This document shows positions 1-12,800 of a stretch of DNA of 64,000 nt, one piece after another; the stretch's first letter is position 1, and each line of letters starts with the position of its first letter. The translations under genes and the position numbers were made by a program. The notes under the pieces are model-generated. The model did not search any database and had not been told where the DNA came from. It saw nothing but the letters and a program-made list of their open reading frames with translations. The stretch is from Cruorifilaria tuberocauda (lineage: Eukaryota > Nematoda > Chromadorea > Rhabditida > Onchocercidae). The stretch covers positions 1 to 64,000 of the forward strand of contig JABVXU010000044.1 in assembly GCA_013365365.1 (NCBI GenBank), written 5' to 3'.

Positions 1-1858
1 CATCTCTCAACCATTTCGGTTTTTATGTACCGGAGTGTGCTGTTAAGGAGGATTATCATAAAAAAAATGTTCATTCTTCCTTTGAATAGTTGTCGCTTCA
101 ATAATGGAGTATTATGAAACAAAAAGACTTCAGAAATACAAGTTTTTAATGAAATAGGGAAAGGAAAAATAGTTATTGATTAAAAAACGAAAATGACGAA
201 CTATATTTCAGTAAATCGTTGGTTTCAATTGAAACTAAGTAAAGAATTTTCTCTATTATTAAGACGAAATAGTGTTTTTTATATGCGCTTATTCAAATCC
301 CTCGTGTTTTAAAAATTTTTTATCTGTCATCTGTATCAGTCAAATTTGAAATACCCTTATTTGTTCATTCTTGGACAAGCATTTTATCTGCTCATCCGAT
401 TTCATGCGTGTGGAAGCTAAAAAAGGCGAAAAAACATCTCTACATCTTATATCACTTTACCGTATTATTTCACTGACTGGAGTTTTGTTCCCTTTAAACT
501 TCTTCAATATTCGACGTTTTTACTTGCAAAATTTTTTTTCAACTAAAGTTCTGATAAAATTCTATCTTTTATCATTAATCCATGAGTTCCTGGTATGCTT
601 TGATTAAATTGCTCCTTTCAAACATTTAGCATTTTCATTTCATTATAATTATTTCGTTTCAGTATCATTTTGTTACATTGAAAGAATGGAGAAGTTAGCT
701 CCATTAATATTAACAAAAAATCGAAATCGAATTGACAAAGTTAACTCAGTAAGTTGATCACATGGAAACTTTCCCAGGAAAGGGTAAGAGGAAAACTTCT
801 TTTCTTTGATGGAATTCTCATTTTTATATTTATGGATATCCAAGTTCTCAACAGTTGTTCATCATTGTTTTTTGATGAGAGTAAGTAACTTATTTTGAAC
901 ATGGATTTGTTTTGAAACTGATGTTTAAGATGAATTGCATATGTCTCTATTTGTCTTCTGCTTTTCGGGTTCTATTTTTCATATTACTTGTCTAGCATTT
1001 GTTCAAAGAGTATAAGTTTTTGCAGTCAACAAAAAGTTACTCTTATAATTAGTTATTTCTCTCATTCAAATTTTAGACTGACAATTACCCTAATGTTGAT
1101 TAAAATTTCGTTCTTCGTGTTATGAACCGTATGAAGCTAGCACAATCAATTTGCTTCTTCCTTTTCAGTTCACTTCCTTTCGTTATCTGCCCAGATATTT
1201 TGTTTTCATTGTATTCCTTCTATTCCCATTTAAAATTTTTCCGGTTTTGAATGCACTGTCACCGTATTCTCATTACAGTATTGAAACGTCATTTTGGATT
1301 AATAATATATTGTCCTTTCATTGCAATTTCCAATACATTTCTCCCTTTCTTTTTTTGCACATTTCATTATTTTAATGGATATTGAATAGAATAAAATGAT
1401 TTAAAGGATTATATTTAACTTCATTATATGCTTTTCCTTGCTTGTCAACGTACATAGCAGATGAGCGAGTATGCAAACATTAGTAGTGCTTCTCCGTCCA
1501 CTGAAAAAGCAACGGGAACAAGCCTTTCTATATATCAGTTTATTTTTCGTCGTTTTATTGCCCCACTTGGATATTACTATTATGTTTCTGCTTCTACTTT
1601 AAGTAAAACATTTGTTCGTTGCTTGGAAGATTTCACAAAAATAAAAAGTGTTCTTCTGAATTTCTGTGTTTTCAGATAAGCCATACATATATCACTTACT
1701 GCCTTTTACTTACATATACGCAGTAATGTATATTGGCTATATAACGTCACATACATTATCACGTGGATGCATAACTAAATTTCATCTTAATGGAATTCTA
1801 ACGTTGTATCTTAGTAGAATTCTTATTTACATTTACTGAAATCTATTTAAATTGATAG
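1..1858. other. No confident gene
   Basis: AT-rich sequence with only short chance ORFs. An ATG at 1461 directly follows an acceptor-like site (tacatagcag) and opens a Ser/Thr-rich stretch (MSEYANISSASPSTEKATG). I found no donor in it that joins the exon at 1859 in frame, so it is not called as a gene. Confidence 0.5.
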
Positions 1859-3622
1859 AAATAACACGACGGCGTTTTCACGAGCTGTCGATTGGCTTTG
1901 CTGTGGTATACGAAGCCAGGGTGACGGTGATAGCAATACGTACGCTGACACCACTTCGGCGCATTTATCTTCCTCTGGTAATATTATTAAATTTTTAAAA
2001 GAAATAGTTTAAAGCTTCTGATTTGCTTAATTAAGTTTTCGTTTTGATATAGTGTGTACCGTCTGGGTGATGTACAGTGTAATTTTTTCGTAAAATTTAA
2101 TGTTACAGTGAAAAAAAAAATTGAAGTTTAAACTTCTATCAGATTTTGAAATGTCATATAGTCAGTCATAAACCTTATTTCTTTCTACTGTTGGAAAATT
2201 TGATGGGTTTTATATCTTATTGGTTTTTACAGTAACACAAGGAGGTCAGCAATATGGCAGGAAAATATCTCCGGTTAGCAAGTTGCAAGTCATCGAACAT
2301 ATCGTCTCGTCAAAATATGAAGCACTATCTTCAGATCCTGTAATTGATCATCTTGCATCTTTCGATAGTTTTTCCGATTTGGGTACGTTCATTGATTATT
2401 AATCAACTAATTTGATAAGTAATGAAAGTAGGATTTTCCTCCTATTTATTACATAAAAGTGCATAACCATACCTTTTCTCATACTTAGATATTCGTATGA
2501 TACTTCCTGACCTGTTTATTTCTTAATTTGCTCTCCTGAAGTCGTAGGGAATGGGAAGATTCCTTAGCGTTTTAATCTTTCTAACCTCTTTTAACATTTT
2601 AGAAATATGGAGTACTTACATGGTAGCATAGTTACTTTTGTCAAACTTGCTTTAATTTATTGCTATTGAGAACTGAGCAGATCATACAATTTGACGATAG
2701 CAGACATAAAAGCATTCTTTTAAATTCTCTGTTTTTCCAATTCAGAACATAGAAGTTATCATGCCGTTCATGCTATTCAAACAGCTAACTTTTGACTTTT
2801 GATGAATGTCTTTTTCAACAGTTATTTTTATTCGCTTCTAAAATTTTATTCAGCGAGTAAAATTCCCGCAGGACTTTTTTCTTTTAGTTAAAATGAAGAC
2901 TTGAAGGCGTTAATTGACATTTACTAGAAACCCCATCATGCGTTTTTTGCAAAAAGCAGTTGTGTTATTCAGCATGCTTCATTAATTTAAAATTCCAGAA
3001 GAAATCCGAACTTCGGAAACTGAAATACTGCTTCGATTGTATTTGAATTTCAGTATAAAATTTTCGATGAATTTCTTTGCAAATTTGAGTTCGATAATGA
3101 AGAAAAAGAGAATTTTGTGTGTTTTATAGAATAATCTTTAAAATTCTGATATAGTATTTTGTCATTTGGTTTCTGACATTATTCATCGGCAGGTATGTCG
3201 AATTATATGGAAGTGCTGAAAGTTGAAGCAAATCCAAAAAAACCTATTACATTTGTAATTTTCATAAAAAACTTCCTTAAACTTTTTTCCTGAAGGCATA
3301 TATCTGAATATGCGGTACTGAAATTTTTCATTCTTGAAAATAAGAATTTATCACAATTTCGTTTTTTAAATATTTGCTTCGAATTCATCAGAACAGCTGG
3401 TTTAAACATTGATTGGAAAGAAAATCAGATATTTTACATTTGAAAGGCTGGAATTTAGAGGCAAATTTTGAGACTTTTAATTTAAAAAAGGCAGCGGAAA
3501 CATTGAATTCATTTTACTTATTCTTTGCAGATCCGGAGTCTCGAAAGCAATCATCTGCTGAGGAACATCGAAATCAAGTGTTGCTACCAGAACTATTAGG
3601 TTTGTCTAGCACATATGAATAA
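1859..3622 (+). CDS. Unrecognised multi-exon coding segment (three exons)
   Basis: Three exons join in frame: 1859-1977, 2233-2382 and 3531-3599 (or 3531-3622). The first reads ...AVDWLCCGIRSQGDGDSNTY..., with a Cys pair that could be lipid-modified. The second contains VSKLQVIEHIVSSKYEAL and DHLASFDSFSDL. The third reads DPESRKQSSAEEHRNQVLLP. Donors are gtaata, gtacgt and gtttgt, acceptors are tttttacag and ctttgcag, and both internal junctions are phase 1. The last exon can either splice on at 3599 or read through to a TAA at 3620-3622 (ending SSTYE). The start exon was not found. The segment could be alternative 5' exons of the downstream phosphodiesterase, or the end of a separate gene; the phase of exon 3 does not fit the phosphodiesterase exon at 7563 through its usual acceptor. 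I do not recognise a family. Confidence 0.45.
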
Positions 3623-6600
3623 GTTAGCATTATTAGATATCATTTGTGGACTTCTGAAAGTTTCAGATCTTATAACGAAACAAAGATAGGAAGAAGGAAT
3701 TTTTCCAGAGCAAGAAGTTTTTTAAGGGTTTCTTTCTAAAATTCAATATTCATCCACTCAGTTCTTACAGTTTTCAATCGATCAGGACTAGTAAATACAG
3801 AAATGGATTCTTGTAAAGCTTAGTTGATCAAATTATAGCATTTTTTCATTTCCTGACATTTGGGCAGGTTTCCAATAAATAATGTATTTGATAACTAAAT
3901 TCAGATTGAGTGATTTAACTAAATTTTTCAATAATTCACAGCAGAAAAAAATGATTGATGATATCATAAAAGAAATTGGAAATATTAGGTATTTGTTAAA
4001 GTAACTGGAATGACCAATAAGGACTATTATCCTTCACTTACTTCACCGATTAAGTTTTCTTTTTATCATTTCTATTCTGTTCATCGATACGAACTGCTAT
4101 GAAATCTTTTAAGAATAGGCAAAAGCAGATTTGCATGTTTCTTTTCTCAGCATGTTTTACACTGGTCCATTAACTGAACAAAATCTCGTTGTTTATAAGA
4201 TTTTTGCTTTATTATCTGTTGTATATCGGAATTGGTCTTTTCTAGCTGTAGATTTGTGTGGAAAAGTTTAAAATGGCAGAAAATTAGATTCTCTGACATC
4301 TTTGATCATTAATTAATAAAACCTGTATAATAAGATTGAAATGAACATTTTTTATGATTATCGCTTTATTAATTATTGCAAGAACTCATTCATGCTTTTT
4401 TACTTTTTCTTATTTGAAAAATATCAATTTAAAAGACTGATGAAAATCGAAGAATGCTAATCAATTTTTAATTTTTCATAAATTTACGAGGTCTTCCCTT
4501 GTAATCTATTGATGTGATCGAAAGAGATACGCAAATTAGTAAAAACGTAAACATACGTAAAAAACTTTGCTTTTTTTAAAAAGCGTTCCACTACTTGTCA
4601 ACATCGGCTGAATAACTACATTTCTCAGTTTATCATTTTAGGTCGTTTTTAATTAATTTCAATTTTTTAAAATTATTTGATTGTTAGACACAAGTTTCAT
4701 TACTATAATTTCCATTTTGATTTCCAAATTTTCAGTGATATGAATTGTCATTTAGGAAAAAATGATAGTACTTTATTATTTGTGAAAGTTTCTACTCTAT
4801 TTTATTTATAATCAAAAAAAAAATTGAAATAGTCTTTCTTTCCCATCTCTATTTTTCATTGGATTTCATTTTGCAGTAGGGGTAATTCCAATCAGTATAC
4901 ATTCATGAACTCTTCACTTCGTTTTCTTAAATTATCGTTAGTGTTGTCATTGTTAAAATGTGTTCAGCTTCTTATCCATCTTATGTTTATTCAGCAGTCT
5001 AACATCTCAAAGGTTGAACAGGGAAAATATTTCCATTTATTTCTTTCTAAATGGTTAATCAGTCCATTTGCTCATTGTTGTTTCGTCACTTCTTCCTTGA
5101 TACTCTTTTCTCCTTTATTTACTGTAGAATAGAATATTTAACGCTGGAGCCATTTTTACGAAGTAATTTTCAATATTTTTAAATCCTTTGAAAGCTTTTT
5201 CACCACCTTGGAATCAATCACGGAATTGCTATGATATAATTGAAATGTTTCTGCTTGGAAACTTTCTCACAACTGAAATACACTTGAATCTTTGCGAAGT
5301 ATATGATCAAAGTTCTGAAAGGTAATTATCAGTATTTCCGCCAGGATATATTGATAAATTGTTTGTTTGTCTATGTTTATGGAAAAAAAGTTACAAGAAC
5401 TTTATCGCTTAAGTGGCAAAGTTACCCCATATCAGTTTTAGATTCAAAATGTGATATCAAAATGCTATCAAATAAGACATCTATTCGGACTTTTCTTTTG
5501 AATGGCCTTTCCGGCATGGGAAAAATGATGCTGTGAAAAGTATGTTAGAATAAGAACGGAGGCATTCAACTTCAAACGATCACGATCGTATTGGAGTTCA
5601 AACAGTTATCAGTTCAATGACATTTTTTTGTGTGTTGTAAAGAAGTGAGAAAAGAGAGAATCAGTAATATTCATTTTAGGATAGGAACTAGTGCAGCAGA
5701 CAAAATATAAAAATTTCTTAAAAGAATTTAATCGATTAGATGAAATTTTTTATCGCTTCGAAATACTTTCTACTGATCTATTTACTGCTGGAATAAATTA
5801 TATTACAACTTACGCATATTTCGTGATTACTTTTAATTATGTTTTTTCCTTAGTGTTGCCTTGGAAGTGAGGTGCTTTTTTCCTGTATGATGTATTGTTG
5901 AGAAAGCTTCAGTTGTTGTGCACTTCTTTGATATACAAAGCTTTGAGGTTTTAAAGCAAATATACAAGCATGTTTCTCTGTCTCAGGAGCCGCTAGAAAA
6001 ATTTTCAAGAGTATTTCGTGAAAATTGTTTGAAAAACATATGGAAAAATTGAGGTGTTCTTTTTAGGCATATTTGCAGGATGTTTAGCCGTTTTGAAATA
6101 ATCATTTTGAGTACTTTTTCATAATAATCAAAAAAATTCCGAAAGCTCTTCTGATAACAAATATACTGTAATCCACTAAGATGTTATCCGAGTAAAATTT
6201 TCTGAACAAAAAATCAACAAATGTTAAAGACGAAAGAATTTATGAATATAATAAATGATATCATTTCTGGATCCAATAAGACTTGTTAGATTAACAAGAC
6301 ATTTTAAGATAATTCTAGTTGAAGTAATCATGATAAGATTTCTTTATCGACATTATCGAAAGAAATTCAAAATTTCCAGTTTTAATTAGGGTCAGAAAAC
6401 AAGAAAGGAGATTTGTTAGAGTTATCACTAGCATTGAGATTATTTTCAGTATGCTAATACAATAATTCTGTTGTAGTACGTGCTGATATCATTATGTTTT
6501 TCCAATACATTTATGTGATTTTTTAATAGGCATATGGGAAATTAGTAGGCATATGCTTCGAAGTTTATTCCTTTCCTTTCTTCTTTCGGAAAGGGTTACT

Positions 6601-6852
6601 GCTGCTTTCTTGTATCAAATTTATGAAATCAGATTGTAAGGAAATCAAAGTTTGTCATGTATACTTTGTCTTAAATGAAAGATATGAAAGGCCAAAATAT
6701 TCTTAGGCATAGGTTGTAAAAAGTTGAAAAGTATTAACGGAGAGATAAATACCGTAAATGTTCTATTATCCAGCTGATATATTCACACGGCAATCGATTT
6801 TATTGGTATCAGTGGAAGAAGAATTTTCGAAATATCTTAGTAAAGACATACA
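3623..6852. other. Intergenic or 5' intron sequence
   Basis: About 3.2 kb of AT-rich sequence with no supported exon. One open stretch behind an acceptor at about 6774 (GCT GAT ATA..., reading to 6839) would join the exon ending at 3599 in frame, but I could not extend it into the phosphodiesterase gene. Confidence 0.4.
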
Positions 6853-9800
6853 ATGATGAGCCAGTTTATTCGTCATGCTCTATATCATACCAGTTACCCA
6901 AATTTAGTTGCGGGAACGTGTCCTGTCATAGCCGAACGTCAACAACAGCAGCAATACGAAAGTTGTTCCTCTAATTCTACCTTGCATGCTTTTCATCTTA
7001 TTGTACCTCGGCAACAAGCAACAAGTGTAAAAGATGTAGCATGTCAGTGTGATGGTGTTGGTAATGATAACGATGATAACAGTGGCAATAGCGATACTTG
7101 TGGTTGCAGCTCAAATGATGGTCTTTTTCCAGCAAACCCATCGTTATCGTTACCTGTTAAAATCAGCGCTTTACGCAAAAGGTATGTGGGAAAAAAGACA
7201 TTTCCATAATTCCTAAAACTGCTGTATGGTTGCAATATTGTGATCGCTTCTTTACTGATGTTGGGATGAATTTGAAAGTTCATAAGATGTGCCGAGAATT
7301 CCCACAAAATTCGAAATGTAGAGCAGGAATATCTAAAAAATTGTTGCACAAAAGTTCATTTCATGAGTGAAAGATAAGGGAATCAATTATGCTTGATTTA
7401 CAAGAAATTCAGTGTTAAGCTGCGCCAGACGAATTAATTTTGGAAATTTTATTTAAATAGTGCATGAACCATTGAATCATTTGTTTGTAATGCCAGTTGT
7501 TCACAGTTAACACACCCTTTTCTATTTACATTTTTCCTTCCGCTTAATGTTTTTACTTTAAGAGAGCTGGAAACATTTCATCCAACGTTGAGTTGCATGA
7601 AACTGTTAAACGACTTAGAAGGTGAAAGTGCACCATTGTTTGCTGGTACTCTCTGTGACTCCTCGCTCTCTTCGACCGGACTGAAGACATCCGAGTACTC
7701 AGTATGTCGTAATCTTGCTCCTGTTACTTCTGCTGGTACCACTGATACCACATCAGTATCCATTATTGGTACTACCGTAGTAACTGATGATACTGTTACT
7801 GAACAATATAAATCAGAAAAAAATACTTTTGCGCCTATTTTCAACGACATTCCGACTAGGAAAATAACGTTGGCATCATCTGACTTAGCATTATCACGTT
7901 CGGCTAGTGATTCTAAATTGTGCATTGGGTCACAGCCAAAACTTGGACTTGTTGATATACAATCATATGACGCACGTTGTAAAGGTTTTGATGAATTAAG
8001 TCGTGTAACTGCAGATATCGCTGCCGAGAATCCGGACATGATTCGTTTTCAACAAGTACTCAACTCATGGGTAAGTCTTTTTCTCAGAAAAATTCTATTT
8101 TAAAAGTTAAAATTTCTAAAAATAATTATCAGGATTATAGCCGTCAAAATTGCTGTAACATATTAAATTAAAAATTGTTGAAATAGTGCTCACTTTCAGT
8201 ATTAGATTCTACTGAACCTTCATGTGGAAGGCATTTGAAGAATGTCATAGAATGTAACACAAAGAGGTGGTTTGTATTTTGAACTTATTTCTAAAAGTTA
8301 GACATGTATGTCGTCGTTGTAGTTCCCGTGACGATCATTAGAAGAAGTTCTCGTTCTTTTGTCAACTACCAGACAAGAAATCTGCACTCTTAACTGTGCA
8401 CTTCTTTTTACAGTGTGATATTGGTTGTGTCAGTGTATTGGGACAAAGCATCCGAGATTCCATTTTCAAATTCCTTCTAAAATTTTAGTGAATCAAAATA
8501 AAAGATTTAAGAAAATGAGAAGATGCTACAGGGGAATTATAAAACAGTTTTCGGAATTCCACAATTATTTCAAGTGATTTTTTTCTTCAAGTGTTATGAT
8601 TGATTTAGAGAACAGAAAAATGTCTCAGTGTTGAATAGAAAAAGAAATCTATAATTAATATTAATAACATTTAAAGGATTCCATCAAATAGTTTTTTAAA
8701 TGAAAATTTAATTTTCAGCAATGAGTTATAGGAAAAGAAGAGAACTTGAAGGGTTCTACTTACTTTTTTCCTGGAATCAATATGAGAAGTTTAAAGTTTA
8801 AATGAAAGAAAATTGAATGAGATAGACCCGAATTAAGAGACATAATTTGACAGTGTTTCTTTACTTTACAAATGATAACAGTTCAGTGTTAATCCAACGA
8901 GATAAAATTACTGTGGGATAAGGATCTGGTTCACGTATAGTTTAACGATGATACAATGAGTATCACACAGAAAGGGCAATGTGTGGATTAATAGAGCATC
9001 CATCTTTGATCTCCTAGCAGAAGAAAGTCCTGTTATGCGATTTTTAATAATTATGCCAAAAATGTTGAAAAAATTCCATTTGAAGGATGAAACTGTATCC
9101 AAGTCAAAATTTCCTCATAAAAGAATACCGTTTAAATCGCTTAATATTATCCAGTGAAGAAATTTGGGAAAAATTTTTTGAAATAAGTGTTTTGTAATTG
9201 TTTTCTTTGGAATTTTTTAGACATTTTGTTTTGATGTTGATAACATTTTGTTAGAAATTATGAAATTTGCTTTAATCAGCAATCTAAAATCCGAATTCGA
9301 AAAAATTGCAGATTGTTGCTCGCACAGGTGCACGAATAGCGGCATTTTTGCTTATTTCAAAAGAATGTAATTCCTGCTTTTGCCAGGTAAATTTTTGCTG
9401 TCCTTTTCAAATATGTTGGAAAATTTTCTAATTGCTTTCCCTATTCTTTTGAGTAGATCGATTTTCTTATTTTGCTGTATATTTTCTCACAAAAATTTCA
9501 AATTTTAAGATCTCATTTTTTCGCTTGAAAGAATAGTTTCCTGTACTAGTCAGAATTCGTATCAGAGTCACTTTTATCATTTCAGTAATTCAATCATCTG
9601 ATTGGTTGAAATCGTTTTTGCCAACGTATTCGTTTAATACTATGTTGAAAATTTTGTTTTCCTCATATCGTTCATTAATTTTTTTTAAAATTTCGGAATT
9701 TATTGACGTAGAACTCTATAAGAAAATTTTAGCTTAATTCTTTTGTCCATTCTTATTACATAATTTCTTACGCTTCTCTTCTTTCCTCTCTTCATCTTTT

Positions 9801-12800
9801 TATTTATCATATTTTTGGACCCATTATACCATAATTTGGAAATCTCAGTTTTTATCTTTTTAAAAGCGTCCGTACTCTTCATTAAATCGATTCTTATTAT
9901 TCACGTAATACTTTTCTTAGGTCCAACATTGATTCTGAAAGCTCGAGAGTCTAATTCCTATAGGAAACAAAGGCGAAAATGTTGCCATTCTCATAATGTA
10001 GAACAAATATGTTTAATACTGGCTCTTCTGTATGCTGCTGATTTATTGATAGCATGATACTTCTCAAATTTCAAAAAATAATCCATCAGTGGAAGAATAT
10101 TGCTGATATCTATATATATTGTATCTCATTACTAGTTATTTTTGAACATATAAAAAGCGAGTTAACTTAGTTAACTTTTTAATTCAGTTTTTATACCTCT
10201 AATTTTGTTTAGTTCATGAAGTTATCCTTATCATCGGTATAAAAGCGCGAAACAATTTTTTGGTTTTGAATTATCAGTAATGTCACTCACGATGAACATA
10301 TTTTGATTCTAGTAATTATTTAACCTTAACTAGAGAAATATGAAATGTTTTGGCGAAGAATTTCGAGATTAAACGATCATTTTGATGTAAGATTGTAGGT
10401 GATCAGCATTTTGCTACAATATTTCTGCTGCAATTATCATATCTCATCCTCTTCATGTCCATCAACTATCATTCCTGTTGGCTTAGTGTCGTGTTTTCAT
10501 GTTGCTGGAAAGTACTAATGAACATTTATGAATTTATATATTGTAATATGATGGAAGTTTTCAATTTTGTTGGAAATATTCTATACAGTTCTCTTCCTGA
10601 TGTAGTGTCTTTTTGATTATTATTTATAATTCAGAAAGATATCTTTATGACAGTTTTTCATTGCTATCAAATATTATTTTCCAAACTATTAATTTGTCAT
10701 ATAGATAGTGTTTGAAAATATAGTTAGAACACCATTGACCAATAATTATTATATTCGGCACATATTGTCATCAAATGCCTTGTATCCGCTTGAAAGTGAC
10801 CACAATACAGAATGAATGTTAGCTTCTATCATTTTGTGTTAGAGGTAGAATGAGTGTCGTTTTTCCCGTATCTGTTAGATGAATATAAATATGGATACAT
10901 ATGTATCATTGAGTAATGTGAAGCTAAATGAACTAAAAAAGAGTAGAAGGATAGTTCTTTTAAAAACAGCTTCTTCTTGGTATTCAAAAATAATTGGGAA
11001 GAATGTTATTATTCTCCAAGATTTACCGTGATGTTGTCGACTTAATTTAATTTCTGAAAACACTGCGCGAAAGATGCGAATGTTGTCAGCACTTGTTTCA
11101 TGCTTGTTACATTTGGAGTGTATCATACTTGTCTTATTTTCAAGTTTTAACATTTTTACATCAGCATACTATGAAATCTTATCAGAAGATGAAATCTAGA
11201 TAACTTTTATTGATATAAATTGAATTTCCATCTGTTTCAGGTTTGTGGCAATCAACTACTAGAAGAGCCAATTTATTGCGTAAGTTTCAGACGATATTTT
11301 TCGGAATTTAGCGATCAACTTTTTCTTACGTAGATCGAGTAAACTTTCATCGTGATTTTTAGTTCACTTTTTTGTCGTTGTTCTACACTGATTCCAAAAA
11401 AAGATTTAGAAAATAAATAAAGATAGTGGGTGTGACGGATTTAACTATTGGTTAGATGACTAGGACTCCTGGTAGCAAAAAAAAAATGAAACTATAAAAA
11501 TGAAAGGAACTTTAGCGAATCGATGAACTAAAAAAAGGCGATCCTTCTTAATCACTTCTACTGTCCATGGATTTTTTTGTAAATTATTTGGAATATTTAA
11601 TGTGGTACGGAGATTATGATTATAATACTTAATGAGAAGATATATATGAAACAGCGAATAATTGCTTCAGTGGCCGCTGTATTATTTTTTTCTTAAAATT
11701 AGTGCAATTTGATCAACATAAGTTGACTGTCATCACAGAACAAATGTTTTCTTCATGATGAAATTTAGTGAAACTTCCTGTGGAAATCCTAGTTGTGAGA
11801 CATATTAGATTGAGGATTTAAGTCAGCTGAAATACTGAATCAAAGAGAACTTCATGACGGTTGGTTGGTTCTCGACAGTTGGTTCTCGAATTCCAGTGCA
11901 AAATAACACGCAAGGATAGAAATCCTCGGAAAGTATTAAGTAGTAAAAAAGATTAGGAGAGATGACCTGAGCAAGAATTAGGAATAGAAGTAACAGGAAG
12001 AAAGGGTCCATTTTTTCCAGTTTATAATGATGGATTGATTTTAAAAATTATGGAACTTCTTTATCTAACTAATTGAAATTAGATATTTATCTTTCACTGC
12101 TTTTCACTCACTCAAAATATGTTGGAGGAATGAGAGACAATGAGAGGGAAATAAGCTGATAACAATACTAAAAAGGAATTTTTTATGCGATTCTCATTCT
12201 ATCTCATTTGTATTTTTCACTCAGTATTCAATCCATAGTTATTTAAATCTTCGACAAACTTATCAAGATACTTTAATTTCAAATCTTTTCTGCTTTTCAT
12301 TCATTATAAATCAGGTTTAGAAAAACGACATAAATGTTCGGTTTTCCTCGCATGGAGTAAATGTCTGATTTTTATTTAATATTGAATGAAAATTTTTACA
12401 ACAGTTTTATTACCCTTCATATCTATTATTATTTAATTAGCGGATCATATGATTATCATAGTAACTGACTTCTTTCGATTTCGCTGTATCATTAAACACT
12501 TTGTCTAGAGCGGCAAAATTTGATAATAAAGATTAGCTGGAAAAGTTTCTAAAATGTCTTCCGTTAAGGAATAGTTTTTCTTTTAGTTTTGTTCAAGAAT
12601 GACGATAAAATTAGGTGCTATGTGCCGTCAGATAATAATTATAGACATTGGTTGATTTAGCTTAACATTGCTTATCTTAACAAACAATATTCGTTATTAA
12701 TTTAGTAAATCAAAATTTATAATTTATCAAATTTGTATTTAAAGGGAAGTGCTGATGTGTTATGGTCACTGTTGAATAGAGATGCGCTATTGTTGAGCAA

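Noticed and set aside
7578..8039. A 153-codon ORF on the minus strand
   Set aside because: It is antisense to PDE exon 2, whose sense frame joins its neighbours with proper splice sites; the antisense frame has none.
8416..8488. Acceptor followed by a short frame ([20 protein letters not shown]) in the 3.2-kb PDE intron
   Set aside because: It would truncate the PDE before its GAF domains and has no donor; the conserved path skips it.
9815..10057. 80-codon ORF in the same PDE intron
   Set aside because: Hydrophobic, AT-driven composition, no splice or start context, no recognised motif.
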